Assembly (NCBI GenBank): GCA_023055425.1
Contig: JALGPY010000001.1
Location: 117,037,057 to 117,101,056 of the forward strand
Source of the DNA: Linanthus parryae
Taxonomy: Eukaryota; Streptophyta; Magnoliopsida; Ericales; Polemoniaceae
DNA length: 64,000 nucleotides
Direction: 5' to 3'
Part shown: piece by piece, positions 24,119 to 35,208 of the stretch
Layout of the letters: each line of letters starts with the position of its first letter
Numbering within the stretch: position 1 is the first letter of the stretch
Program-made: the position numbers and the translations under genes
The notes under the pieces: generated by a model
Told to the model about the DNA's origin: nothing
The model's input: only the letters and a program-made list of their open reading frames with translations
Databases searched by the model: none

Positions 24119-24747
24119 TGTAGATAGTGCTTTCTGAGCTGACAGATCTTGGCCACGTGGCAACCATCCAGCACACCATATTGTGCTCCACACACACTGG
24201 ATCACCAGCCGAGCTGATCCATGTGGGGGCTGCGAGACAGAGCCCTCGCATACCACTGCACGGGACTTGTAGGGACTTAGTGGTTTGGAGGCTAGAGTAA
24301 GCCCTGTCGCGTGCCAGCCAAGCCCGCACGCGACCTTTAGTAACTGCTTTGAGAGATTTATGGCACGAGCTCCATAAACCCGGTCAATCCGGTCAAACCC
24401 GGTCAACCTCGTAACGGTTCTGGTATTCGCGCACAACGTGCTGTAACGGTCCCTATATACTCGGACGAACGTCCCGTTATGGTTAAGCTAATTAAGCCGC
24501 CATTTATGGGCGCATTAACCACACTACAACGGTCACGTTCTCTGCTATATATAGGACGTTAACCTTTCCATACAAAAAAAAGAACGCACTAGCCATACGC
24601 GGAAGCTCTGCCGAACCTCTGTCTCTCTCTCAGACATTACTACTGCCTTACTCTCTCCCTACACACAACCCAACTCTTCCTGTGCGATCTCTGATCCTCT
24701 ACATACGGTGTACACGGAGGTCTCCCCGCCGGAATCTCTTGTGCACA
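24119..24747 (+). repeat. E2 3' LTR
   Basis: Starts TGTAGATAGTGC after the polypurine run and ends GTGCACA. It is in direct orientation to the 5' LTR and about 98% identical by hand count. The target duplication GTGCC follows at 24748-24752. Confidence 0.95.
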
Positions 24748-24978
24748 GTGCCTGACCCATCTCATGTATTGGATCCCGAACCAGTAGAATTGGATCCATC
24801 TTTGAGTTATGAGGAGCAACCTGTCAAGATTCTAGACACCAAGACAAGGGACACCCGCAATAAGAGTGTCAAGCTTGTAAAGGTCTTATGGACGAATCAC
24901 CTCACTGAAGAGGCAACTTGGGAAGCGGAGGATGTTATGAGGAACAAGTATCCTCACCTTTTCGACGAGGTACTTTGA
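24748..24978 (+). pseudogene. E1 integrase tail with chromodomain-like motif
   Basis: The E1 frame resumes right after E2: VPDPSHVLDPEPVELDPSL, then RNKSVKLVKVLWTNH, EEATWEAEDVM and YPHLF, with a stop at 24976-24978. The VKVLW..H..EATWE block is the chromodomain-like end of plant chromovirus integrases, thought to steer insertion toward particular chromatin. The upstream part of the same protein lies at 9848-9889. Confidence 0.88.
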
Positions 24979-25167
24979 GCTCCGACGACGTCACTCCTCT
25001 AAGGGGGAGAGGATTTAATCCTTCGGTTTTTTAATACAGTATTCATTATAGTATATTGCATATCATGCATGACCTTATGTTGCATTTAGTAGTAGTACTA
25101 TTGAGAGGAAGTTCATACCTTATTGGTTGTTGAAGGTTTGGTTTAAGCTTCGAGGACGAAGCTCTTT

Positions 25168-25182
25168 CTAAGGAGGGAAGGA
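25168..25182 (+). promoter_or_regulatory. E1 polypurine tract
   Basis: The purine run AAGGAGGGAAGGA lies directly before the right LTR start TGAATACCCCG. Its position and strand fix the true LTR orientation of E1 as +, which shows that the left LTR is the inverted one. Confidence 0.8.
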
Positions 25183-25565
25183 TGAATACCCCGTTTCGTG
25201 ACTAAGGGTATTTTGGGTATTCGTGATATTCGACTATGGATACTTTGGGTATTTGTGACATGTGACTATGAATATTTTGGGTATTTGTGATATTATTACT
25301 TGTGTTGGGAGTGAAATCTAAATGTTGGGAGTCATTTGTAAAGCTTTGCTAGCAATTTGGGGTCTTTGTGTCTTTTATCTAAAGTTATTAGTGCCTTTAA
25401 TTAAGTTGGGGGGAGGTAGTTGTCTTATTACCTAAACTAGTGGTGGATAAGTGTCTTTCTGCACTGATTGATATGATTTTTGACCCAAAAATAATACCAG
25501 ACAGATTTTTCTCACCCAAAATCACGTCTGTTGTGATTTTTCTTCATCCTCATCGTATCCTCTCT

Positions 25566-25626
<61 letters not shown>

Positions 25627-27452
25627 TCTCTTCCGTGCGTTCTTCTTCTCCTTCTCTTCCTGCGTTTTGTTCATCTTCTTCTTCTTCCTCCATGATTGTT
25701 GATGTATATTTTTCCGGCAGCCCTTGATTTGTCGCCAACATCTTCATCTCCATCACTTCAATCACTCGAATCTCTCACATCTCACGTAAGTAACATGTTG
25801 CTCGTTAATTTCAGATTTTTTGTACTCACTTTGATTACCGTCTTCACCACGTAGAACATCTCTAATCACTTTATTCGTTGTTCAAGTGATTATTCATAAA
25901 CCCTAGTTTATGTAAGGGGTTAAATCAAGCCGAAACAATAGGATTATCTAGTAATTACCACTTGTTTGATGTGGGTATTCATGTTGTATTAGAATGTAGG
26001 ATGAACTAGATGATTGGGGGAAACGTTTCATGGAAATTGTTATTTCCCGTATGGGTATTTTGAGGGGAATTTGATATTTGAAACGAGCATATCTTTTGAT
26101 TCAGGAATCGAAATTAAGATCCGTTTGAGGCTAAACTTATTATTTCAAATGTTTTGAATCCAATGGAACTGTTTTTGAGCCATGATCTGTTTAGAAAGCT
26201 GGAGTAATAAATTGGTGAAGTTATGATAGGTTATGTATACTTTAGGTTATGGGATTTTGGAGTAAGGTTTTGGGATTGGTTTTGAAGTATGAATTAAGGG
26301 GGATGTTGGGTTGGTTTTAGAACCTTAAACCGTTGGGGTTTCATGTGCATATAATATAGCTTAGTATTTTTCTTACTAAGAAATTGTAATTTAATTAGAG
26401 TATTGTTAACTTGTAGACGACGAATTCACCGACGACGCATACGTTGAGTACTACGATTGAGTCGCCGTAATCGCTTGCAAACGAGGTGAGTAAACATGCC
26501 AGGCCTAGTGTGTCTAACTCCCTTCGTGTCAAATGATTTCTTTTTATATGTCTCAAAATGGATTACGTGCTATGTGTTTATGTGTCATTTAAACATCCAA
26601 TCTTACTTGTAACTGCTTTTCTTGGGAATAACATAATAAGTTATCAATTCACGATAACGTAAAGTGGAAGAGTTGTGCGGGATTGTCTCATGGTTACTAT
26701 TGGGCTTGGTCGGGTTATACCCATCCAATTAATTGTATTTAATCCGGTTGCAAGGCACCGGATCGCTCCTAGTACTCACCCTTCTGACCGCAAGAAGTCT
26801 GTAAGGGGGTGTCGACACTTAAGGTCTTGGATGCTTGCGAAGTGATTGGTTCTTCCCCGTATCAACTAATTGAAATTGTGATATTTTGGAATTAATGGTT
26901 ATTTATGGGAAAAAGAATGAGTATGAAAATTTGGGATTTTCCAACTTGAGTATTGAACTCGAATTTGCGTATTGTAAACTCTCATGTTTTCTTACAAGTG
27001 TCAAATTCAAACTTCCGCTGTGTTTAAAGTTGAACTCCTACTCGCAAAAATGGTCATTGTTTTTATAACTGCCTCATCACCATTTTACATGCTTGGGTGT
27101 TTGCTTGCCAGTATTTTATGCTGATTTTTGTACTGTGGTGTTTCTTTTTATTTCTGCACCACAGGTCCAGGTGGTGAGTATTTGGCTTAGCGGGGGACGC
27201 GGTTCATCACCTAGAAAAAAATTAGTAATTTTCATTTCAATAAAAGTAGAACTCTTTTGTTAGATTATAACACACTAGTTTGTTAAGCGCCCACGTTTGA
27301 GGCAGCTTTGGAGTTGTAATAAAGTTCTATTGTTTAACTTTTAATTTAGTTTGCTTGAGATCCACTTTTAAATGTCCTTGTATCCGGGCTTTGTCTCGGG
27401 TACAGAGTGACACCCCCCGAGCCTCCGGCTTGGTCATTTTGGGGGTGTTAAA
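25183..27452 (+). repeat. E1 right (3') LTR
   Basis: About 2270 bp, from TGAATACCCCG to GGGGGTGTTAAA. The last bases differ from the expected TTACA seen at the mirror end of the left LTR. It contains a (CT)n run at 25570-25622. It is followed by the target duplication TGATT. Its two ends resemble each other as an inverted repeat (TGAAATACCCC against TGTAACACCCC). Confidence 0.92.
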
Positions 27453-27497
27453 TGATTGATCAATCTGCACCATCAGAGTTCCTGGAGGAGTCGCCAT
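27453..27497 (-). pseudogene. N-terminus of the minus-strand copia gag
   Basis: On the minus strand, the ATG at 27497-27495 opens a short gag start (MATPPGTLMVQ...) that runs into the E1 insertion. The gag body resumes at 1918 in the same frame once one copy of TGATT is discounted. The leader upstream contains the tRNA primer site. Confidence 0.75.
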
Positions 27498-27587
27498 ATA
27501 TCAAGAACCCTAGAAATGAGATATGTAAAGAGAAAGAACCAGAGAAAGCTCAAAGAGCTAGAAGAGACGCAATCGTCGAAAGCGAGA

Positions 27588-27599
27588 GCTCTGATACCA
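27588..27599 (-). promoter_or_regulatory. Primer-binding site of the minus-strand copia element
   Basis: GCTCTGATACCA on the + strand is TGGTATCAGAGC on the minus strand, the initiator tRNA-Met site, about 90 bases before the gag ATG. A 5' LTR should start near 27600 and run rightward. Its other end (about 27830-27930) is not clearly defined. Confidence 0.8.
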
Positions 27600-28539
27600 T
27601 ATCAGAATTCATCCACCACACCTTAGAGATCCAGAGATGAAGAAGATGAAGAAGAAAAAGAGGGAAAATATTTCTGTAATTTCTTAGAATGAAAATTAGA
27701 GTGAATGATGAACATTACAATCAATCAAAATGGGAAAATGCAAAATAACTACCCAGGTGAAGAATCAAACAACTTGAACAAGCCACCTAGGCAAAATGAC
27801 AACTGGACATAACCAGCTTACACTAATTGCACCTAGGTCCCTAAAAAGTGTGCTTATTTGCAGAAACACCCTGCAGATACAATATATTCAATATCACCAC
27901 AAACCCTAATTGGGTTTCCTCACAATATCGACATAATAAGATGTAATTTATGCCAAATTGGTATACAAAATGATCACTGGAGTAATTACAATCAAACACT
28001 ACTAAATCACCAGAATAAGTTGGTTATCCCACCCAAACTGACACAGCTAGAAGAAACTAGAAATCTCAATTGTGGTTTTACATAAAATACAGAATCCCAA
28101 TTATCATTTCTCATCTTCCTCGTTGTCTCTCCATGTTCTCTCTGTCTCCTCTGCCGCTGCTGTGAAACAATACATTACTGCATTGAAGTTTTTTTAGGAG
28201 AACTTCACTGATGTTTAAATAACTACAAGTGGTTTCATCACAGACTCACAATTATTATTGCAAAACTATTATTGCATATCAGTGCTTCATCCCTTTCTTA
28301 CTACTTGCTACTCAGGAACAATATTTCTGAGATTCCATCCACTTTGTCGTATTAACTAATAATGGAGACAACCATTAATCACTAAGATGACAAACTCAAT
28401 ACATATGAAAGTGCGATTAGATCTAGTCGTTTAACTAATAATAATGGAAAGTGGAAACAGTCTTATTGATTTACTATTATAATCACGGAAGCATTATTGT
28501 TTATAAAATTTCAGATTCGACATCATAACTTATTGATGA
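27600..28539. other. Copia 5' LTR remnant, then host unit upstream of hairpin copy 1
   Basis: The first 230-330 bases should be the copia LTR in minus orientation, but no terminal TG/CA pair is clear. From about 27940 the sequence matches the region upstream of hairpin copy 6 (57460-58080) and partly 60270-60490. Shared markers are ATGCCAAATTGGTATACAAA, the GCCGCTGCTGTGAAACAATA area and GAGATTCCATCCACT. It belongs to the duplicated host unit. No protein gene is seen. Confidence 0.6.
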
Positions 28540-28564
28540 ACGAGTTGGATCCATTAGTTTTTTC

Positions 28565-28573
28565 CTATAAAAA
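28565..28573 (+). promoter_or_regulatory. TATA-like box of hairpin copy 1
   Basis: CCTATAAAA follows the conserved GATGAACGAGTTGGATCC block and precedes the shared leader (ATGATGAAGGAATAACAAG, AGCAAAATAGAGAG). In the other copies the box reads TATAAATA. Confidence 0.5.
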
Positions 28574-28691
28574 TCACTTTTGATGATGAAGGAATAACAA
28601 GTAGAGAGCAAAATAGAGAGAAAAGTGAGATCTGCATCTACACAAGAGAGAGTCAAACAGACAGAAAAGTACTGATTCTTCTACACTATGG

Positions 28692-28792
28692 AGTGACCAT
28701 CAAGTACTTGTTGTTATAACAAGATCTTATACAGGTAATCCTACTCCTCAACATAAGATCTTGTTACAATAACAAAGTATTTCATGTCTCAC
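28692..28792 (+). ncRNA. MIR-like hairpin, copy 1
   Basis: The 5' arm at about 28694-28730 (TACTTGTTGTTATAACAAG, then ATCTTAT) pairs with the 3' arm at about 28753-28792 (ATAAGATCTTGTTACAATAA, then CAAAGTA). The loop is about 22 bases. About 30 of 37 positions pair, including an unbroken run AACAAGATCTTAT. The flanks match the other six copies. It lies about 120 bases after the TATA-like box, as expected for a Pol II hairpin transcript. I do not recognise the mature sequence. Confidence 0.55.
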
Positions 28793-28799
28793 AAACATG

Positions 28800-30226
28800 C
28801 GGCTGGCAAATCCCTCATAGCTGAGGGGGTAACGGAACCAGAGGAAGACATGGGTGGGTGTTCCATCATCTACCTCGTTCAAACCCATTACAAATGGTTT
28901 GACAGACGACTACTTTTATAAATTTCTCCCTCCGCTCTCAAAATGTTTGTTATGTTTGTATATCATGCAATCACGACTTTATAATGATCATTCTACTGCA
29001 AATGATGGTCCAAATAAATATAACAATTTTGTTCATCTATAAACGGAGCTAAACTCACTGCATAAATAGCGTTAGAAGCTTTGGTGTTGGTCATAGTCCA
29101 ATAGGTTCTACTCTAACGATTTGATCCAAAACGGTTTCAAGTATCTTCTAACAAGGCAGTTCCCTTAAAACTCAAGCAAGGCTGTTGTTGACCGACGCCA
29201 TCAGCCGTTCTTCTCCGGCACCGGTGAACGCAGATAGCTCAAATCGCTATATAGTCGCAGCAAATGAAGCAGATACAGGAAGCACTCCATTAAATGCCAT
29301 TTAGGCAATTGAAAATGAGAAATAGGTAAAGAATGCATGGTGCAACAGAACAATTAGATTAAACCATCTTATGTGTCGCAATGATCGAAGTTAACTTTTC
29401 CAAGAGGAAAGTAGAAGCAACTGAGAGAAATAAAACTGCCACAAATTTGCACAATACTATCGCGTAAGAAGAACCTATAACTATTTTTACGCGACCATAA
29501 TTTTGCAATATGTCTATAGAATAATATGGTCCTGTATGTGGGTGCAGTTGTATGATTGAGAAATGTCATTCAGTATTGAGTGATGTTGAAGTTAAGGTAA
29601 TTCGTCCTATTGTGTTGCTCATTATCGTGACGAATGTGTCTTTTTGGAGCTTGATGCTCGGTATCAAGAAGTGGCACAAAAGGTCCAATCTTTTAAATTC
29701 CCAACATGTAACCTTTTGGAAGCATATATGGTTCATGCTGATCTTTCGTGGCATGAGAGATGAATTCGTCAATTCAATAAAGTTGTAAGAAAATCAGATA
29801 GGTCGAATTCGGATCAATTATTCTGCTTTCCGTCGACTAGTCCTAAAAAAAGGGGGCATCGAAAGAACCCTGTTGCTCAGCCTCGCAATACTACGAATCC
29901 AGATATGGTATGGACACTAAAGGTTCCCCTGGCCTCTTTTTAAGCAAGTAGTTCCGAAGAGAAGAATGGCGATGTTGCTTGTAACCACAAGATAAGGGAG
30001 GACTTATTGAATTAGTTGGTGGGATAGACGCAAAAATACGGTCGTGGAAGATATGAACTGTTATGAATTGGGTGATCCAAACCCTAGTATTAGAATTGAC
30101 AAAAATATGGACTGTCATGTTGCTAATAAACTTTGGCTTATGTTCAAGTTTCGGTCACCCACTAGTTCGATCATCAGTTTGTGTCAACAATTGACAGTCC
30201 ATCCTCGACGATCGTGTGGTTAGTCA
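28800..30226. other. Host sequence downstream of hairpin copy 1, no clear gene
   Basis: The first 100 bases are the conserved tail of the hairpin unit (CTCATAGCTGAGGGGGTAAC). Further on, several short broken frames occur, notably at 29550-30100 on the + strand, where pieces joined over stops and shifts look like a decayed exon (a KKRGHRKNP-like stretch near 29850). I cannot assign a family. Confidence 0.5.
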
Positions 30227-30241
30227 AACGCTTATATTGTT
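30227..30241. repeat. Target-site duplication of the LINE, left copy
   Basis: AACGCTTATATTGTT here is repeated perfectly at 47351-47365. Fifteen bases is typical of L1-type target-primed insertion. The element's poly(A), seen as T's on the + strand, follows directly. Confidence 0.9.
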
Positions 30242-30599
30242 TTTTTTTTTGCCAACAAAGAGAACATCAATTATATTAATAAAGGGCGGCACAAGAACAT
30301 CCCGAGAAGAAGTTCGAGAAGCTATAGAGATACAAACTGGACGAGCAAACACAAACCAACGAAACCAACTCAGTGACTTCGAAGCCCACCGGAGCACCAA
30401 AAGAAACAAACCCAAACAACAAAAACATCCGTCCCCAAACAGAAAGGAGGGACAAACACTGGACAATCCTACCCAACATTTACAGAAGGACCCAAACATC
30501 TACCAAGTACAAGGATAAAAGAAACAACATCCAAGTACAATTCAAACTGCAAATAATAGAACAAGCTAGGCATCAATAAAGGGCATAATAGTCATTGAG

Positions 30600-31946
30600 A
30601 GATCATCAGAAACCACCAACGGAGACAAAGGCGCAGCAGCAGACTCCCTCCCAGGGAGATTCAAAGCAGGGTAGCAGAGAGACTGGGAATCCTTGGGGGC
30701 TGGGAAGCATCAACACAGCTAGGGGCAGGTAGCAACAGAACATTCTCTGGGCCGTCTGGGGGAAGCACAGCCAGAGGAGCAGCATCAGAAACATGAACAG
30801 GAGCAAGGGAACTTGGAGCAAACTGAGCTTGTGCAGCAATCCATTCAGAAAGATCCACATCCACAGCAACTTCAACAACAGAAGACACATCTAAAGCAAA
30901 GAAAAATCATAAGGAACAAGCTGAGTGCAAATATGAAGCCGTAGCAATAGTTTGCTGCCATAATCTCTCTTGATCAAGGAATTTATTTTCTAAGATCATT
31001 TTATTTCTAGAAGTCCACAAAGTCCAAAGAATGGCAGCAAACCAGTGCCAATCATCGCTTCTAGTGAGACGTTTATTTTTCTTCATCCATCCTTTAAGCC
31101 ATTGATGAATTTCTAAATTACAATGAGGCATAAAGCCAAGGTTTGCCACCTCCCGAAGCCCTATAGCCCTAGTACAATGAAAGAAAATATGGGAGGAAGA
31201 CTCAATGATAGTAGGAAAAAGAGGACAATGTGGATCAATATTGTTAATTCTAGCATTAAGGTTCTGTAAGGTAGGAAGGGAGGTAGTTAAAATCATCCAA
31301 CAAATGGAGATCAAATTAAAAGGAAGACCAGATTGCCAAAGAGAAGACCAGTTAAAAGAGTAGGAGTTAATGTTAAATTGAATTTTTGAAGTTGAGAGAA
31401 TTGGAGAAGAGTTGTTAAAATTTTGTAAAAAAATAGGCAGATGTAACATAAAAGATTTGCATGGAGGAGGGCTTCCAGAAAGGCTGGTCTCTTTCAATTT
31501 CAGAGCTAATAGGGGTTTCCAAAATCAATCTAGCAAGCCAAGGAGGAAAGATCTCATTGATCAGCTCTGCATTTCATTGATTGGTATCATGGTTTAGAAG
31601 CTGAGAGAGCTTCTTTAATCCGGAGGTAGCCATTACACTGAGCAGACATTCCTTAATAGAATCACCAGGAACATTATCAACCCAACCACCATTGCAAATC
31701 TAAATAGTTTCTCCATTTGCAACATTCCATTTTAACCCTAAATTCAGAATCTCCCTTCCTTTACAGATTGCCTTCCAAGCATAGGATGATGAGTTAAGAT
31801 TATTAATAGTCAAGAAGGGTTTTCTTTGGAAATATTTTTTAGTGAAGTAATTACTGAAAAAAGAGTGAGGCTCTGCAATCATTCTCCAACTATTTTTAGC
31901 AAACAGAGCTTTATTAAAGCATTGAATGTTTTTAAAACCTAAACCC
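30600..31946 (-). pseudogene. LINE C-terminal part: RT thumb, zinc-binding domain (zf-RVT)
   Basis: The minus frame runs from 31946 through GFKNIQCFNKALFAKNSW, over stops at about 31700 and 31575, to a longer open stretch at 31497-30907. That stretch has CPLFPTIIESSSHIFFHC, the C-x-x-x..H..FHC pattern of the zf-RVT domain of plant non-LTR elements, and then WHWFAAILWTLWTSRNKMI. A Pro/Ala-rich tail continues to about 30600. This domain is thought to bind nucleic acid during target-primed reverse transcription. Confidence 0.85.
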
Positions 31947-31947
31947 C
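31943..31947. repeat. Imperfect target duplication of E3 (ACCCC / ATCCC)
   Basis: ACCCC lies before the E3 5' LTR and ATCCC after the 3' LTR (46758-46762). Four of five bases agree. The LINE reading frame closes across it. Confidence 0.65.
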
Positions 31948-32571
31948 TGTAGATAGTGCTTTCTGGACAGGCAGATCTTAGCCACGTGGCGACCATCCAG
32001 CACACCATAATGTGCTCCACACACACTGGATCACCAGCCGCGCTGATCCACGTGGGGGCCGCGAGACAGGGCCCTCGCATACCACCGCACGGGACTTGTA
32101 GGGACTTAGTGGTTTGGAGGCTAGAGTAAGTCCTGTCGCGCGCGAGCGACAACCAAGCCCGCACGCGACCCCTAGTAACTGCTTTTGAGAGATTTATGGC
32201 ACGATCTTCATAGACCCGGTCAAACCCGGTAAACCTTGTAACGGTTCCGGTATACGCGGATAACGTGCTGTAACGGTCCCTATATACGCGGACGAATGTG
32301 CCGTTGTGGTTAAGCTAATTAAGCCGCCATTGATGGGCGCATTAACCACACTACAACGGTCACATTCTCCGTTATATATAGGACGTTAACCCTTCCATAA
32401 AAAAGAAGAACGACCCGAGATACGCGAAAGCTCTGCCAAAATACTGTCTCTGTCTCATACAGTACTATTGCCTTACTCTCTCCCTACACACAACCCAACA
32501 CTTCCTGTGTTATTTCTATCATCTGTCCTTGGTGTATATTGAATTCTCTCTGCAGGATTCTCTCGTACACA
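31948..32571 (+). repeat. E3 5' LTR
   Basis: From TGTAGATAGTGC to CGTACACA. TATATATA lies at 32373-32380. A primer site (TGGTGAACCTCACGTGAAC) starts at 32575. Confidence 0.95.
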
Positions 32572-32610
32572 TTTTGGTGAACCTCACGTGAACTTACCAT
32601 TGCAAGCAAC

Positions 32611-33825
32611 CATGTCTCATGAAGATGATGTCAGTAACAGATCGCCTTCCACGGAAACCACCTCGGGAGAGGAGGCCCGCCGTACTCCTACAGCCTCCGG
32701 TGAAGCTCCGAAGATAGAGGCCTTGGACGCCACCATCCAGAACCAGGCGAAAGCTCTCAAAGCTCAATCTGCGCAGCTGGAACGGATAATGGCTATCTTG
32801 GGGACTCTTGCCCCGAATCCTGCGCCAGCCACTGTCGTCTCTCAGGGAGGAGGAACTTCCACCACTCAAGGATTGAGAGCATCAACCACACCACCTAATC
32901 CTAACCTTCAAACTCCGCCGGCAACGGCGCAGGGACAAACAGCTCAAATGTTGCCTCTTACCACTCATGTGCCTCAACCGCCACTCCTGGCAGCCAATCC
33001 GTCCTCACAATATCCTTTGCCTCCTCCGCCGGTGGCGTGGGGCAATGCGAATCCACAGTACGTTCCTAGCTCTTCTGCAGTATATGTGTCGCCTCCAACT
33101 GCCACAACCCCTCCTCCTGCTGCTGGGGGAAATGCGCCGGAGTGTATGACGTCGCTGCAGCGGCGCATAGAAACCATCCTAGCTAATCAACCGTTCGCGG
33201 ACACCATCATGCCGAAGCTTGACAACGATCCACCTATCCCACGCGAGATCTACCTCATGCCTAACCCTGCTGGGTACAAGGCTCCTAAATGGGACAAGTT
33301 CGAAGATGTCAATGGAAACGCCCACGAGCATGTCATGCGTTTCATCGATGTGATGGGGCCATACGGGGCTGATCCTAAGATGCTGATGCGCGAGTTCCCT
33401 AAATCCCTGGGGAACGTGGCCTACAAGTGGTACAGGACACTGGAGGCTGGATCCGTGAAGACCTGGGATGATATGGTCCAAAAATTTTATACCAAATTCT
33501 TCCAGATGGAAGAAAAGGTGACAAGATTCATCTTTCGCGGATGTACCAGAAGCGCGAGGAGGATGGAGTGACATTCATCAAGAAGTTCAGGACCAAGTCC
33601 TTGGAATGCAAAGATGTGATACTTGAGAGCAGACTCGTGGAAATGTGCCTGCAGTGCATGCGAGACGAGTACAAAGGTATGCTTATCAACCTGCAAACTC
33701 CTACATTTTCGAAGCTGATCGAATGCACAAAAAACATAGAGCCTATAGTGGAGAGGCAGAAAAAGAGGCACGCCTTTGAGAGATCCCCGAGCGGGACTAC
33801 CTTTAAAATTGGGAGGTTCAGCTAA
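32611..33825 (+). pseudogene. E3 gag, frameshifted
   Basis: The ATG at 32611 (MSHEDDVSNRSPST) corresponds to that of E2. The Pro-rich N-terminal half and the gag domain (KWDKFEDVNGNAHEHVMRF, AYKWYRTLEAGSVKTWDDMV) are well kept. One base is missing against E2 at about 33520, within the stretch GTGACAAGATTCATC, which shifts the frame. The correct reading resumes as MYQKREEDGVTFIKKFR and stops at 33823-33825, where TAA replaces a Tyr codon. The protein would be the particle core. Confidence 0.88.
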
Positions 33826-35208
33826 AAAAGGGAACGTGAAGCCGAAGTGAATATGGTGTCACCCCAAAAGCAGCCGAAGGTCGCAAACTTCGATGCACCA
33901 CCTCTGCCATGTTCGGTAGAGGAAGCGAGTGATTTGTGCAGACAATGGCGTAAAGACGGAATCTTGTCGCCGCTAGAAAGGAAACCCTCCAAGGAGATGG
34001 TGAGGGACCCAAAGTGGTGCGAATGTCACAGAAAGGTCATGCATCCCACGACTGACTGCAAGAAGCTCATAATCATGGTAAGCCAAAAGATGAAAAATGG
34101 CGAGCTGATTGTCAGCGACAAGAGGAAGGATGTGCGAAACAATCCACTGCCTGCTCACGCGGAACAAGAGCCGAAGGGCAAAGAGGTTGCCATGATCTCG
34201 ATTATGGACCTTGAAGAGGTTGCAGAGGATGGTCTACCCATCATTGCCGAGATCCACAACGACGAGGACTACAACATAGACACGGAGGACGAACGTGCTG
34301 ATCGGATGAAGGGGTCGCACGGGTTCAGCAGGTTCTTCGATGAAATGAACTTCTCGGAGAAATGCCGGAAGGAAATTACAAAAGCGATCCTGAGGATAGC
34401 GGAAGATTACGAGGAAGATATCGTGGTCTCCAACGGGAAGGTTGTCAGGGCATCTCGCTCTACAGAAAAGGTCATAACCTTCTCCGCAAGCGACAACAAG
34501 ACAGATGCGAGCCACCAGAAACCTCTGTATGTAACGGCAGTTATCAATGGCGTGGAGTTCAAAAGGGCGTTTGTCGACGGAGGAGAAGCAGTCAACGTTG
34601 TTTCGCTCAACACTCTGAAGCTAGCAGGAATCCCGAGGCAGAAGATTGTCAGGCGTCCATCCCCGCTGATGGGATTCGGAAGCGACTCCAGAATGACGAT
34701 AGGATGGATCCGTCTGGGTTTCCAGATCGGAAAAATCAAATGTTCGGCCAAATTCTATGTCATAGATGCGAACACTACGTATCACATGATTATAGGTCGG
34801 GTCTGGATTCATCGCTTCGATGCGGCCCCCTCAACAGCTCACCAAATGATGAAAGCTATCTGGAATGACAGAATAGTAGAGATACCCGCCTCGATAAATT
34901 CTTTCAACATGGATGAAGCGCATCTCACTGAGGCGGTATGGTTCACTGAGATGGCGGATGAGCAAACGCCGGGGCCGTTCAACCCTACTCCTTTGCCTCG
35001 TTGGGAGGACATCAAAGATCAGTCACCTGCAGGAGTGATGGTGACAAGAGAGGAGTCCAAAGAAAAGCCGTCCACGCGAGAAGAGGCACCACGGATTGCC
35101 TACCAAAGGAAGAATTTTTACACCTTGAAGAGGATAGCAAAGCATGATCCCGAAGGCAAAGAGATAGAAAGCTGTTACGCTAACGGGAAGAAATGCTACC
35201 GCATATGA
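33826..35208 (+). pseudogene. E3 protease region
   Basis: An open stretch with a knuckle-like end (CECHRKVMHPTTDCKK), then retropepsin motifs (FVDGGEAVNVVS, RRPSPLMGFG, TYHMIIGRVWIH). The active-site context has Glu where E2 has Ala. It ends at a TGA (35206-35208) at exactly the position of the shared E2 TGA. Unlike E2, the Trp and Tyr codons upstream are intact. Confidence 0.85.

Larger units (their letters stand above)
9895..24747 (+). mobile_element. E2: Tat-lineage Ty3/gypsy element with antisense PMD gene
   Basis: This complete 14.85-kb element has two direct LTRs of about 628 bp, a primer site, gag-protease, RT, RNase H, archaeal-type RNase H, integrase, a tandem-repeat array, a spliced gene on the opposite strand and a polypurine tract. 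The second RNase H and the large 3' region point to the Tat (Ogre/Retand-like) lineage. The sense frame holds five in-frame stops and no frameshift. The LTRs differ by roughly a dozen bases (about 2%), so the insertion is young. Confidence 0.93.
1919..27452 (+). mobile_element. E1: chromovirus (Tekay/Del-like Ty3/gypsy), nested and rearranged
   Basis: The element runs from the LTR terminus TGTAACACCC to the end of the right LTR and is flanked by TGATT on both sides. The order inside is: LTR, tRNA-iMet primer site, an extra leader ORF, gag with zinc knuckles, protease, RT, RNase H, integrase, chromodomain-like tail, polypurine tract, LTR. A 14.9-kb Tat element (E2) sits inside the integrase end. 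Coding parts have frameshifts and stops, so it cannot move on its own. Its oddest trait is that the left LTR is the reverse complement of the right LTR. Confidence 0.9.

Noticed and set aside
29552..29788. Small frame resembling an exon
   Set aside because: No family match, and reading beyond it needs several frame changes. Kept only as unexplained host sequence.
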